Counted from the stretch's first letter, positions 54,750 through 63,999 are shown. The stretch is 64,000 nt of DNA from Caldanaerobius fijiensis DSM 17918 (GCF_900129075.1 NZ_FQVH01000007.1:28118-92117), one strand, 5' to 3'. Notes: generated by a model from the letters alone, not told the origin. Program-made: numbers and translations.

Positions 54750-55694
54750 ATGGTGCTAAAAGAGGAGTTATCTACTGTTAAAAGGGCTAAAAGCAAATCG
54801 CAAAAGAATCGCGCCTTTGAAATAAATGAATCCAAACTGGGTTATATACTGGTTGCACCCGCTCTGTTGTGCATCGTAGTTATAGCCCTGTACCCTGTAC
54901 TGCAGACCTTCTGGTTGAGTCTGCATTCAATGCAACTTCAGTTTGCTAATATGACCAAGTTTATAGGACTTTCAAACTATTCTGCCCTGTTAAAAGATAC
55001 TAGATTCTGGGCGGCAACAAAAAATACCTTTATCTTCACCGTTATATCAGTATTTCTGGAATTGATACTGGGACTTATTATGGCAATGCTGATGAACAAA
55101 GAATTCAAAGGCCGAGGTATTATAAGGGCTGCGGTTCTCATCCCCTGGGCGATACCTACCATCGTCTCTGCACTCATGTGGAAATTTATTTATAATGATC
55201 AGCTGGGGGTATTAAATGATATATTAATGAAACTAGGGTTAATACACAGCTACAAATCCTGGCTAGGTACTCCATCGTCGGCCATGGGAGCTGCCATATT
55301 CGCCGATGTCTGGAAAACAGCTCCTTTCATGGCATTACTGCTGTTAGCAGGCCTGCAAAATATACCCAAAGAGCTATATGAAGCCGGAAAAGTAGATGGC
55401 GCCAGCGCCATAAGACAGTTTTTTAGCATAACATTGCCTCTTTTAAGGCCCACAATAATGGTAGCCCTTATATTCAGAACACTGGATGCTTTTAGAGTTT
55501 TTGACCTGATATATGTAATGACAGGAGGCGGACCTGGCAACTCTACCGAAACGTTGTCTATATACGCCTATAAAACCATGTTCAGGAATTTAAACTTCGG
55601 CATGGGCTCGGCCATGGCAGTAATAATCTTCATATTTGTGTTCCTGTTTGCAATATTTTATATCAAATTGTTGGACAAGGAAACACTCAGTTAG
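54750..55694 (+). CDS. CUT1 sugar ABC transporter permease, MalF type
   Basis: This 314-residue permease has six predicted membrane segments and the EAA loop YEAGKVDGASAIRQFFSITL near 210, which docks the ATPase. VMTGGGPGNSTETLS is a typical MalF-type motif. The start is ATG at 54750 behind AGAAGGG. No ATPase gene accompanies it, so a shared MsmX-like ATPase encoded elsewhere is presumed. Confidence 0.94.
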   Translation: MVLKEELSTVKRAKSKSQKNRAFEINESKLGYILVAPALLCIVVIALYPVLQTFWLSLHSMQLQFANMTKFIGLSNYSALLKDTRFWAATKNTFIFTVISVFLELILGLIMAMLMNKEFKGRGIIRAAVLIPWAIPTIVSALMWKFIYNDQLGVLNDILMKLGLIHSYKSWLGTPSSAMGAAIFADVWKTAPFMALLLLAGLQNIPKELYEAGKVDGASAIRQFFSITLPLLRPTIMVALIFRTLDAFRVFDLIYVMTGGGPGNSTETLSIYAYKTMFRNLNFGMGSAMAVIIFIFVFLFAIFYIKLLDKETLS

Positions 55695-55708
55695 GAGGTG
55701 CGTAACAC

Positions 55709-56542
55709 ATGAAAGTAAAAAAAGCTCTAGGCCAGATCATCTTCGCCGCATTCGTCGCATTGTTTCTGGCATTTATCATATTCCCTTTTTTCTGGCAGGT
55801 CATTACCTCTATAAAGCCTCCTGCAGAATTATGGGCTATACCGCCCAAATGGATACCCAGTAAACTTTATACCGGTTATTATATCTCAGTATTTGTTAAA
55901 AGGCCTTTCGGGACATACCTGAAAAACAGCATTATCGTTGCTTCAGCCACAACGCTGTTTAGCGTATTTGTATCTTCCTTCGCAGCATACGCTCTGGCAA
56001 GGCTAAAATTTAAGGGTAAAACTATAATCTTATCATTGGTCCTCGCTGTGTCTATGTTCCCGGGAATTGCTATAATAACACCTTTATTCTTGTTTTTAAA
56101 GAATATAGGTTTGCTCAATACGTACATGGGATTGATCCTGCCGTATACCACATTTACGGTTCCACTATCGCTGTGGATTCTCACCACATTTTTCAAAGAA
56201 ATACCTTTCGACCTGGAGGAATCGGCAAAGGTAGACGGTGCCACTCCCTTGCAGGCATTTATCAAGATAATATTCCCTCTGGCAACACCAGGTATGTTCA
56301 CAACCGCCATATTGACGTTCATAGCTGCATGGAATGAGTTCATATTTGCTCTGGTATTTAATACCCAGGATGCCATGAGGACCGTACCAGTGGGCATAGC
56401 CATGTTCCCTGGAGAGCACGATCTCCCATGGGGCGATATGGCCGCTGCATCAGTCATTGTAACTGTACCTCTCATTATCCTGGTGCTGATATTCCAGAGG
56501 CGTATAATATCAGGTCTAACCGCAGGGGCTGTAAAAGGGTGA
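55709..56542 (+). CDS. CUT1 sugar ABC transporter permease, MalG type
   Basis: This 277-residue permease has six membrane segments and the EAA loop LEESAKVDGATPLQAFIKII. The conserved C-terminal MalG region AAWNEFIFALVF and the ending QRRIISGLTAGAVKG are present. It follows the MalF-type gene by 14 bases with GGAGGTG. It ends at a strong terminator, so the operon is binding protein, MalF, MalG. Confidence 0.95.
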   Translation: MKVKKALGQIIFAAFVALFLAFIIFPFFWQVITSIKPPAELWAIPPKWIPSKLYTGYYISVFVKRPFGTYLKNSIIVASATTLFSVFVSSFAAYALARLKFKGKTIILSLVLAVSMFPGIAIITPLFLFLKNIGLLNTYMGLILPYTTFTVPLSLWILTTFFKEIPFDLEESAKVDGATPLQAFIKIIFPLATPGMFTTAILTFIAAWNEFIFALVFNTQDAMRTVPVGIAMFPGEHDLPWGDMAAASVIVTVPLIILVLIFQRRIISGLTAGAVKG

Positions 56543-56552
56543 TAAAAGCAAT

Positions 56553-56598
56553 AAAAAGAACGGGGAATGAAATCTCAATTTTCCCGTTCTTTTTATTA
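56553..56598. terminator. bidirectional terminator between the sugar transporter and the M23 gene
   Basis: AAAAAGAACGGG and CCCGTTCTTTTT form a 12-bp stem, extended by GAA/TTT, with T runs on both strands. It serves the convergent transporter operon and M23 peptidase gene. Confidence 0.85.
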
Positions 56599-57912
56599 AT
56601 TTATGTATTTTAATGGGTTCTGAGGTACCCCATTTTTTCTCACTTCAAAATGCAGATGTGGCCCTGTCACACGACCTGTGGTACCTACCTTTCCAATGAC
56701 GTCCCCTTTAGCTACCTTTTGCCCCACCTTAACCAGTATGGAACTTAAGTGCCCGTAATAAGTCACAAAGCCATTCCCATGATCGATTTTTATAAGTTTG
56801 CCATAACCAGATTCCCAACCTGCAAATACTACTCTACCGCCATCTGAAGCCTCTACCGGAGAACCATAAGTAGCCGCTATATCAACACCTGTATGCATCC
56901 TCCCCCATCTCATGCCAAAGCGAGAGGATATACCGCCTCTGGAAGGGTACAAAAACGTGCCCGTAGCCACCATGCGATTGGTACCTTTCACAATAATTTT
57001 TGTCACAGGATTCTTTATTATCGTTTCATTAATAATTTTTTCGGCGACTTTTACGCCATTTTCCATTACTGCCACTACCTCGACTATTTTTTTGCCATTT
57101 TCCCCGTTCTGTTTGATCGCCACAGAACCATAAGGCGCGTTAGAATCATAAGTAACTTTTACATCATGGGGTATTTCCCTTTCCTCCTTTAAGGTCTGAG
57201 TCGTCACCACCGTAATATACTTTTTTTCCTGCCCCAATTTTAAAGTGTCTCCTGGCTTCAGGTTTTCGGTAATCCCCGGGTTATACTTCTTTATAGTATC
57301 CACATATGTATCAAAATTCCTGGCTATGGACCACAGCGAGTCTCCTTCTTTTACTGTGTACACCTCTACAGCCTCTTTAACACCGTTTTTCAGAAGATCC
57401 AATACCTCATCTTTGCTGACAATTTCAGATAGATCCACATACCTTGTCTTAAAAGATACCTTTTCCTTTATGTAGTAACCGCTGATCTTACCTTCTGATT
57501 TTTTTATAGCATAAGGCTTTAAGAGGTCTACAAATACATCTCTGGCAACCTGGGCGTTTTTAACAATACCTATGCTCTTGCCATCAACATATATTTCAAC
57601 ACCTTTAATCTTATAACCCAGAGATTTTAGCAAATTTTTCTTCAGCTCATTATAATCTGTAACTTTTCTGCTCAATAATCTCTTATAACCTATATCGCCC
57701 TCAAACGCCACATCAATGCCGTATTCTTTTTTTAACTGGTTTTTTACATCGTTAAATACCCTGTCAACCGTATTCTTGTCTTTAACCACCGCTATAAGCT
57801 TACCATTGGCATAAACACCGTAGGCAAACGATGTACTCATAAAGTATATGCCTGCAATCAAAGCTACCGCTAAACTCGTCAGAAAAAAATAAAACCTCTT
57901 TTGATAATCCAT
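56596..57912 (-). CDS. M23 murein endopeptidase with LysM and G5 domains
   Basis: This 438-residue protein has an N-terminal membrane segment (about 6-28), two YabE/SpoIID-like N-terminal repeats, LysM at about 190-235 (VYTVKEGDSLWSIARNFDTY), a G5 domain at about 240-310 and a C-terminal LytM/M23 domain. The catalytic zinc ligands are visible in MHTGVDIA and HLHFEVRKNG. It should cut peptidoglycan cross-links outside the cell, during growth or sporulation. The start is ATG at 57912 with AAGGAG. Confidence 0.92.
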   Translation of the reverse strand: MDYQKRFYFFLTSLAVALIAGIYFMSTSFAYGVYANGKLIAVVKDKNTVDRVFNDVKNQLKKEYGIDVAFEGDIGYKRLLSRKVTDYNELKKNLLKSLGYKIKGVEIYVDGKSIGIVKNAQVARDVFVDLLKPYAIKKSEGKISGYYIKEKVSFKTRYVDLSEIVSKDEVLDLLKNGVKEAVEVYTVKEGDSLWSIARNFDTYVDTIKKYNPGITENLKPGDTLKLGQEKKYITVVTTQTLKEEREIPHDVKVTYDSNAPYGSVAIKQNGENGKKIVEVVAVMENGVKVAEKIINETIIKNPVTKIIVKGTNRMVATGTFLYPSRGGISSRFGMRWGRMHTGVDIAATYGSPVEASDGGRVVFAGWESGYGKLIKIDHGNGFVTYYGHLSSILVKVGQKVAKGDVIGKVGTTGRVTGPHLHFEVRKNGVPQNPLKYIN

Positions 57913-58099
57913 TCTGTCAGCTCCTTACATATTGACTTAGTACAGGATAAGCCTCAGAATACTACATTAATTATATCAATCAATTGTCGTAAGTGCAAGC
58001 ACATCTGCTTTTTTGCGATTTATAATCATGATTCCCTGCGAGGTCAAAATATATGCCTTTTTACTTTTTTATGCTATAATATTGTGTGAGGTGTTATAT

Positions 58100-59113
58100 A
58101 TGCTGACGTTTAGATTTCAGGATCCTGATGGCTACGGCATAACTCCCGTTGATAATCTCTTCATTGATTATTATATGGTACACGCTCCCGGCGATTTCGT
58201 AAAAGTATACCTTTTAGCGTTAAAGTATTGCTACACCGGGCAAAACAAAATCTCCAACGCTATGCTGGCCAGCAAGTTAGATCTTCTAGAAAGCGATGTC
58301 GTTAAGGCCTGGGAATATTGGTCTGACAACGGCCTGGTCAATATCATAAAATTACCTTCTGACAAAGAAGATAACACTATAATAGAGTTTATCGACCCGA
58401 AATATGCAGTAAAGTTAAAGCCGGGAACAGATAAGCTCATCAGCGGGATGGATAAACCGGAAATTAAACAGGTCTTTGAGACCATCGAGAAAATTGTCGG
58501 CAGGCCTCTTTCACCAAAGGAAATGGAGATGTACCTGGACTGGATAGATGAATATTCTATGTCCCCTGAAGTAATTATTATGTTGGTACAATACTGCATA
58601 TCTAAGAACGTGCATTCGCTAAAATATATGGAGGCAGTGGCCCAAAGCTGGCATGACAATGGCATCAGGACTCTTGATGATGTAGAAGCCTACCTTAAAA
58701 AAGAAGAGCAGACATACATAAATTACAAAAAGATATTGCGATTCTTAGGATTAGACGACAGTGAAATCATGGAAGTTCATAAAGAATACATGTCAAAATG
58801 GCTCAATGAAATGGGATTTGACCTGGATGTAATACTGGAAGCCTGCAAGGCATGTACGCTTAATATAAATAAGCCTAATTTCAGTTATATCGACAAGGTG
58901 TTAACCTCATGGGCACGAGAAGGCATTAAAACCATAGAAGACTACAAAAAGCGAGCACCGCAACTATTAAAACCGGATAAAAGCAATAATACCAGAAGTG
59001 CCGAATTTCAAGTTCCTAAGAATTATTTTAATAGCTACAAAGACCAGCGTAAGTACAATGTAGCCGAATTAGAAAAAAAATTGTTAGCCAGGAGCAGGAG
59101 TGAAGAGCCTTGA
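58100..59113 (+). CDS. DnaD domain-containing replication protein
   Basis: This 337-residue protein has an N-terminal winged helix and two DnaB_2/DnaD C-terminal repeats (near 140-200 and 215-290), each with the YxxxW-like ending (VAQSWHDNGIRTLDDVEAYL and VLTSWAREGIKTIEDYK). DnaD proteins remodel origin DNA in primosome assembly. It overlaps the helicase-loader gene by 4 bases. The start is ATG at 58100 with GAGGTG; the upstream extension to 58013 is not used. Confidence 0.92.
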   Translation: MLTFRFQDPDGYGITPVDNLFIDYYMVHAPGDFVKVYLLALKYCYTGQNKISNAMLASKLDLLESDVVKAWEYWSDNGLVNIIKLPSDKEDNTIIEFIDPKYAVKLKPGTDKLISGMDKPEIKQVFETIEKIVGRPLSPKEMEMYLDWIDEYSMSPEVIIMLVQYCISKNVHSLKYMEAVAQSWHDNGIRTLDDVEAYLKKEEQTYINYKKILRFLGLDDSEIMEVHKEYMSKWLNEMGFDLDVILEACKACTLNINKPNFSYIDKVLTSWAREGIKTIEDYKKRAPQLLKPDKSNNTRSAEFQVPKNYFNSYKDQRKYNVAELEKKLLARSRSEEP

Positions 59114-60093
59114 ACAGAGAAATAGCCTTGCAGATAATGCGTGAATACGAAAAAAAGCAGGACGATATAGCCCGCGATATAAAGAGAAAAACTCAGGAGG
59201 TATATTCAAAAATCCCTTTGATCGAAAAAATTGATAGGGAACTTTCAAGGTCTTCGCTGTATTTTATAAAAAGCGCTTTCCATAACCCTGAGAGATCAAA
59301 AGAATACGTCATTGAGCTGAAAAAGAAAATAAACCAGCTCAAACAAAAAAAGATTCAGCTGCTTATAGCCAATGGATTCCCCGCTGACTATCTCCAACCT
59401 AAATATCAGTGCAGCGATTGTCGCGACACTGGCTTTATTCAAGGGAAAAAGTGCCATTGTTATAAGCGCCGATTGGTCGAAATTTGCTATGAAAAATCCA
59501 ACTTAAAAGATGTCCTAAAAACCCATAATTTTGAAAACTTTAAGCTGGATTATTACTCAGATACTGTTGACCCAGAACATGGTATATCGCCGCGACAAAA
59601 CATGGAAGATATATTACAAAAGGTTCACAGATACATAGAAAATTTCGACAAAAGTGATGACTACAACTTTCTCTTTTACGGCAAATCGGGACTTGGCAAG
59701 ACATTTTTATCATACTGCATCGCAAAAGAACTTCTGGACAGAGGATACGTGGTGCTGTATCTGACAGCCACTGATTTATTTGACATTTTAAGGACATATA
59801 AAATAAACGACGATGACTATACTGATGAACGCATACAGTTGATATTTGACAGCGACCTTCTCATACTGGACGATCTGGGCACAGAGCCCTTTACAGGCTT
59901 CAACATGCAAGAACTATTTAACGTCATAAACAAAAGACAGCTCCAGGGCAAAAAGATGATCGTGTCTACAAATCTAACGCTGGACGAAATCGTGTCTTTT
60001 TACCCTGAAAGGATTTACTCAAGGCTTCTTGGAAACTTCAAACAATTTTATTTCTTTGGAGAGGACATAAGGCTGAAAAAAAGAGACATTTAA
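59110..60093 (+). CDS. DnaC/DnaI-like helicase loader ATPase
   Basis: This 327-residue protein has an N-terminal helical part, a zinc-like cluster (CSDCRDTGFIQGKKCHC at about 101-117), and an AAA+ domain with Walker A YGKSGLGKTFLSYCIA near 196 and Walker B LLILDDLGTEPFTG near 256. It loads the replicative helicase with DnaD. The start is TTG at 59110, overlapping the dnaD stop (TTGA). The dnaD-dnaC pairing is the usual Clostridia arrangement. Confidence 0.93.
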   Translation: MNREIALQIMREYEKKQDDIARDIKRKTQEVYSKIPLIEKIDRELSRSSLYFIKSAFHNPERSKEYVIELKKKINQLKQKKIQLLIANGFPADYLQPKYQCSDCRDTGFIQGKKCHCYKRRLVEICYEKSNLKDVLKTHNFENFKLDYYSDTVDPEHGISPRQNMEDILQKVHRYIENFDKSDDYNFLFYGKSGLGKTFLSYCIAKELLDRGYVVLYLTATDLFDILRTYKINDDDYTDERIQLIFDSDLLILDDLGTEPFTGFNMQELFNVINKRQLQGKKMIVSTNLTLDEIVSFYPERIYSRLLGNFKQFYFFGEDIRLKKRDI

Positions 60094-60100
60094 ATCCCCT

Positions 60101-61546
60101 CTAATACAGCCATTCCTGAAAAAATCCACCCAGATCTTTTCCATATACCTTTGTAGCCACGTCAATAAGATCTTGTGTCGTGGCATTTTTATATCTATAC
60201 TCACTATAATATTCTCTCAATATTTGATTAAAGATATTATCACCTACCAGTTTCCTCAAGCGGCTATACATTACAGCCCCTTTATTGTATGTAAGGTTGA
60301 TGTAATCCTCCCACCTTTCGAATTGCGGCAGGGATCTTAAAGTGCACGTGTTTTTGGCAGACGCTATAAACTCCTCAAAAGGCCTCTCTATAGCTTTTGA
60401 AAATACGTTATCAGCGATGGATTTCCCATAATATCTTTCTAAATATAAAATGGTACTGTACTCAGTAAGGCCCTCATCAAGCCACGCCTCATTGACCTCA
60501 TCATTCCCCACAATACCGTACCACCACTGATGAGCCGTTTCATGGGCGATTACGTATTCCATATCAAATATATTAGATCTGGTATACAAGTCACCATCAA
60601 TCATGACCAGATTGGGGTACTCCATACCCCCTACATAAAAATCTGCCTGAACCACCGAATACTGCTTGTATGGATATGGCCCTATATACTCACTAAAAAA
60701 CTTTAGCGCATCTCTGGCATATTTCAATGCCCTTCTGCCAAAATCATCTTGAGAAAAATAATAGCTCTTAACTGTGATGCCATCTACTTTTTCTGAAACC
60801 ACCTTGAACTTATTGCTTATGATCATGGCAAAATCCCTCACGTTTTCTGCTACAATAGACCAGCTTTTTATATCCCCATCAATTGATATGCTCTTTATAT
60901 CACCCGTAGAAGCTACAACATAACCAGCAGGAGCTCTAAGCAATACTCTGTAATTTGCTACATCGCTGTAAAAAGGATCTCCTAAAATGTAATAAGGGTC
61001 TTTATGCCACCCTTTATCATCGTAAACACAGGCTATGGGGTACCAGTTAGTAATATTATAGGTATACCTGCCGTATCCAAAGCGCCCTACCGATGGCGGA
61101 AGCTTTATTACATAAGAGATGTATATAGGTATGGATTTCCCACTTTTCAATGGCCTTAAAAGGCTTAATTTTAAAATCGTATTATCCTTGCCTTCCACTT
61201 TAAAAGGAACATTTTTACCGCTAATTCTTACCGATTTTATTTGTATCCATCCTGGGGCAAACCCCTCTGGATACGCCTTATAAAACTCATCAGGTAAAAA
61301 AGGTGCCGTTTTTTCACTGCTAAAAGCATTAGGATATATATGAAAAAATAACTCTCCAAAAGTAACATCTGATTTATTTACATAAAAAGTTTTTTGAACC
61401 GCTGTTATAGTCTTATTAACTGGATCAAAGATAGCCGTTATCTCGTATGTATTGTTGCGAGATATAGTGAAACTATGATAAACTAAAAACGATGAGGCGA
61501 TGATCAAAATGACAGCTATAGCGATAAACTTTCGATTTTTCAACAT
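60101..61546 (-). CDS. membrane-anchored M1 family aminopeptidase
   Basis: This 481-residue protein has an N-terminal membrane segment (KFIAIAVILIIASSFLVYHSF) and an M1 domain. The exopeptidase motif is GGMEYPNLVMID (GAMEN-like), and the zinc site is HETAHQWWYG with NEAWLDEGLTEYS. It ends soon after the catalytic region, so the long C-terminal domain of larger M1 enzymes is absent. It probably works outside the cell. The start is ATG at 61546 with GGGAGTGGG. Confidence 0.9.
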   Translation of the reverse strand: MLKNRKFIAIAVILIIASSFLVYHSFTISRNNTYEITAIFDPVNKTITAVQKTFYVNKSDVTFGELFFHIYPNAFSSEKTAPFLPDEFYKAYPEGFAPGWIQIKSVRISGKNVPFKVEGKDNTILKLSLLRPLKSGKSIPIYISYVIKLPPSVGRFGYGRYTYNITNWYPIACVYDDKGWHKDPYYILGDPFYSDVANYRVLLRAPAGYVVASTGDIKSISIDGDIKSWSIVAENVRDFAMIISNKFKVVSEKVDGITVKSYYFSQDDFGRRALKYARDALKFFSEYIGPYPYKQYSVVQADFYVGGMEYPNLVMIDGDLYTRSNIFDMEYVIAHETAHQWWYGIVGNDEVNEAWLDEGLTEYSTILYLERYYGKSIADNVFSKAIERPFEEFIASAKNTCTLRSLPQFERWEDYINLTYNKGAVMYSRLRKLVGDNIFNQILREYYSEYRYKNATTQDLIDVATKVYGKDLGGFFQEWLY

Positions 61547-61629
61547 CAAACCCACTCCCATAGCATGATCATTATTATAATTATTGCAGCAAACAGCAAA
61601 ATAGAACAAAAAAATTTTTTATAAAATCC

Positions 61630-61658
61630 TTGACATACATGACCTAAATAAGTATAAT
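61630..61658 (+). promoter_or_regulatory. consensus promoter of the tRNA-Lys/tRNA-Asp unit
   Basis: Perfect TTGACA (61630-61635), a 17-bp spacer and perfect TATAAT (61653-61658). The tRNA starts 15 bases after the -10. Confidence 0.95.
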
Positions 61659-61673
61659 ATATAACTGTGAGCT

Positions 61674-61749
61674 GACCCATTAGCTCAGGAGGTAGAGCAC
61701 TTGCCTTTTAAGCAAGGTGTCCCGCGTTCGAGTCGCGGATGGGTCACCA
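61674..61749 (+). tRNA. tRNA-Lys (anticodon TTT)
   Basis: The acceptor GACCCAT pairs with ATGGGTC, the anticodon stem-loop is CTTGCCTTTTAAGCAAG, the T arm is CCGCGTTCGAGTCGCGG, and CCA is encoded at 61747-61749. It is transcribed from a perfect promoter. Confidence 0.97.
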
Positions 61750-61757
61750 TTTTTTAT

Positions 61758-61831
61758 GGCCCGGTAGTTCAGCTGGTTAGAACGCTAGCCTGTCACGCTA
61801 GAGGTCGAGGGTTCAAGTCCCTTCCGGGTCG
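61758..61831 (+). tRNA. tRNA-Asp (anticodon GTC)
   Basis: It starts GGCCCGGTAGTTCAGCTGG, the anticodon stem-loop is CTAGCCTGTCACGCTAG, and the T arm GAGGGTTCAAGTCCCTT is intact. The 3' end reads GTCA, so CCA is not encoded. It is co-transcribed with tRNA-Lys, 8 bases upstream. Confidence 0.95.
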
Positions 61832-61863
61832 TCAGAAAAACATGCAGGAAAAGAGATATATAA

Positions 61864-61903
61864 ATAAGGCCTCTCCCTACTGTGAGAGGCCTTATCTTAT
61901 TTT
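61864..61903. terminator. bidirectional terminator after tRNA-Asp
   Basis: ATAAGGCCTCTC and GAGAGGCCTTAT form a 12-bp perfect stem with an 8-base loop, followed by CTTATTTTATT. It can serve the tRNAs and, on the opposite strand, the aldo/keto reductase gene. Confidence 0.85.
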
Positions 61904-61926
61904 ATTCTTAACATATTACAAAATTA

Positions 61927-63063
61927 TTATGCCTTCTCAAAATATGCAGCCACATCTTTTAAGAGTTCAATGATAGGTAAATGTTGCGGACATGTGCTCT
62001 CGCAATTGCCACACTCAACGCAACTGCTGGCTTTTGCTTCTCCCAACCAATTATACTCCCTCTTGCTATCTTCATAGGAGTTGTACATGTGAGCCTCATT
62101 GTATACCGAGAAGTTGCGTGGAATGTTGACGCCATTGGGACAGGGCATACAATAATTGCACCCTGTACACGCCACAGGTGAAAGCTCCTTGTACTTATTG
62201 CGCACCTTCTCTATGAGCTGTAATTCCTCTGCTGTAAGAGAGTTTACTCCAGAGCGGCTGGCACTCTCTATATTCTCTTTCACCTGTTCCATAGTGCTCA
62301 TACCACTTAACACCACAGTCACCTCAGGCTGATTCCACAGCCACTGAAGCGCCCATTCAGCAGGACTCCTCTTGATCTTGGCCGTATTCCACAGCTCTTT
62401 TATAGGCTCAGGTGGATTGGTTGCAAGCCTGCCACCTCTTATAGGCTCCATTATAACCACAGGTATACCTTTAGACGCAGCATATTTGAGGCCCTTTTCG
62501 CCAGCCTGCACGTCTACATCCATGTAGTTGTACTGTATCTGACAAAAATCCCATTTGTCATAATCATCTATAATCTGTTTAAACACATCAAATTCATCGT
62601 GGAAAGAAAAACCTATATACTTTACCTTTCCCTCGGCTTTAACCTTATCTATCCATTCAAATACATTGAGGCTTTTGTATTTATTCCACTGATCTTTATT
62701 GAGGGCATGCAGCAGATAAAAATCAATATGATCTGTCTGCAATTTCTTCAGCTGCTCATTCAGATACTTGTCCATATCTTCAGGCTTATTAACAAGCCAG
62801 GACGGTAATTTTGTGGCCAATTTAACCTTTTCCCTATAACCATCTTTGAGAGCCTTGCCTACAACCAGCTCACTATTTCCACCATGATATGGCCATGCTG
62901 TGTCTATGTAATTTACGCCGTTATCAATAGCATACCTTATCATCTCGATAGCCTTAGGCTCATCTATTTTATTGTTATCGCCATCGATGACAGGAAGCCT
63001 TATGGCGCCAAAGCCCAATGCCGAAACTTTCCAACCTGTTTTGCCAAAATCTCTGTACTGCAT
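61927..63063 (-). CDS. aldo/keto reductase with C-terminal 4Fe-4S clusters
   Basis: This 378-residue protein has an AKR TIM barrel (MQYRDFGKTGWKVSALGFG at the N-terminus, catalytic Tyr in YIDTAWPYHGGNSELVVGKA, SFHDEFD), and a C-terminal ferredoxin-like extension with CTGCNYCMPCPNGVNIPRNF and CVECGNCESTCPQHLPI. Such Fe-S AKRs are common in anaerobes. The electron partner and substrate are unknown. The start is ATG at 63063 with AGGAGGT. It is a single gene. Confidence 0.9.
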   Translation of the reverse strand: MQYRDFGKTGWKVSALGFGAIRLPVIDGDNNKIDEPKAIEMIRYAIDNGVNYIDTAWPYHGGNSELVVGKALKDGYREKVKLATKLPSWLVNKPEDMDKYLNEQLKKLQTDHIDFYLLHALNKDQWNKYKSLNVFEWIDKVKAEGKVKYIGFSFHDEFDVFKQIIDDYDKWDFCQIQYNYMDVDVQAGEKGLKYAASKGIPVVIMEPIRGGRLATNPPEPIKELWNTAKIKRSPAEWALQWLWNQPEVTVVLSGMSTMEQVKENIESASRSGVNSLTAEELQLIEKVRNKYKELSPVACTGCNYCMPCPNGVNIPRNFSVYNEAHMYNSYEDSKREYNWLGEAKASSCVECGNCESTCPQHLPIIELLKDVAAYFEKA

Positions 63064-63174
63064 ACACAACCTCCTTCATAATTTATAAAAGAATTTAAAT
63101 ATAAATATACATAAATAATTATAGCATAACATTTATATTATGTAAATAATGTTAAAAAAACAACAGTGTTGTAG

Positions 63175-63678
63175 CTAGGACTGGGATTTTTTGAAATAAG
63201 CGTTTAAAATCGTTACTATTGTGATGCCGATTATACCTCCGACGACAGCCGTAAACAATTGCGGTAGTGTAAATGCCTGCACAATCTTCACAGGAACCTT
63301 GATACCAAACCACTGGAGTACGTATTTAACAGATGCTGACAGCCAGAGAAATTTGATAAGGCTTCCTGCAATAAATCCTATTATCTTGTTTTTAATACAG
63401 GAGTACAGCCAAACATAAAGGCCATTGCCCACCATTATAAAGGGAATAAGTACGGGAAAACCCATAATTCCCACTATGAACGCTATTATAGGCGTCAACA
63501 AACCTATGGATATGCCTGACCATACGCCTACAACCCCAGCTGATATTATCAGCATAGCGTTCACTGCTGAACCCGTTATCAGCTGTGGCATTTTCAAAAA
63601 CTGCACAATTATCGTAAGGGCAAGCAACAACGCCGTCCTGGTAATAAACCGCACATCGACATTTACGCCTTTATTCAT
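63175..63678 (-). CDS. ECF transporter S component
   Basis: This 167-residue protein has five to six membrane segments and the S-component N-terminus ITRTALLLALTIIVQFLKMP, with GSAVNAMLIISAGVVGVWSG as the family loop. S components bind a vitamin or cofactor and share an ATPase/EcfT module encoded elsewhere. The ligand is not clear from sequence; no riboswitch was seen upstream. A 14-bp palindrome lies about 42 bases upstream, so a repressor may control it. Confidence 0.75.
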   Translation of the reverse strand: MNKGVNVDVRFITRTALLLALTIIVQFLKMPQLITGSAVNAMLIISAGVVGVWSGISIGLLTPIIAFIVGIMGFPVLIPFIMVGNGLYVWLYSCIKNKIIGFIAGSLIKFLWLSASVKYVLQWFGIKVPVKIVQAFTLPQLFTAVVGGIIGITIVTILNAYFKKSQS

Positions 63679-63719
63679 AAAATATCCCCCCTCGTATAAT
63701 ATGATTTGTAATCAACCAA

Positions 63720-63733
63720 AAAGGTCGACCTTT
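63720..63733. promoter_or_regulatory. 14-bp palindrome, candidate operator upstream of the ECF gene
   Basis: AAAGGTCGACCTTT is a perfect 14-bp palindrome 42 bases before the ECF start. It lies at or just upstream of the expected -35 on the minus strand, with TATTAT or TTATAC near 63694 as a possible -10. Confidence 0.5.
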
Positions 63734-63822
63734 AACAAGATTAATAAAGATCTTTGATATTTAAATATTGTTTCTTTAAATTTCACCATGATTAAATCTA
63801 TCAAGTGCCACTTGATACTTAT

Positions 63823-63944
63823 GCATACATCGCATAGCTACTACCCATGTTTGGGAAGATGGGTTGTCAAGCCCGAACGCAGTGAGTTCATTTTAGGCTT
63901 GACTACTCATCGACCAAACATATAATCCTCTCTGCGATGTATGC
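63823..63944. repeat. 122-bp nested inverted repeat, possible mobile element end or structured RNA
   Basis: The outer arms GCATACATCGCA (63823-63834) and TGCGATGTATGC (63933-63944) are perfect. Inside, GTTTGG pairs with CCAAAC, GATGGG with CTCATC and GTCAAGCC (63866-63873) with GGCTTGAC (63896-63903). The loop holds a small GAAC/GTTC helix. A separate hairpin (TATCAAGT/ACTTGATA) lies at 63799-63817. The order of paired segments on both sides is symmetric. Confidence 0.65.
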
Positions 63945-63999
63945 TCGATTGCTGCATTTTGTATTGTAGTACACGTATTCCCTCTTTCTTCTTCAGGTT
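63907..63999 (-). CDS. possible C-terminal fragment of a gene cut by the window edge
   Basis: A minus-strand frame open to the edge reads NLKKKEGIRVLQYKM, then QQSSIHRREDYMFGR and stop (63907-63909). Its end lies inside the inverted repeat. It could be the tail of a transposase whose terminal repeat follows, but 31 residues do not settle the family. Confidence 0.3.
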   Translation of the reverse strand, partial: NLKKKEGIRVLQYKMQQSSIHRREDYMFGR

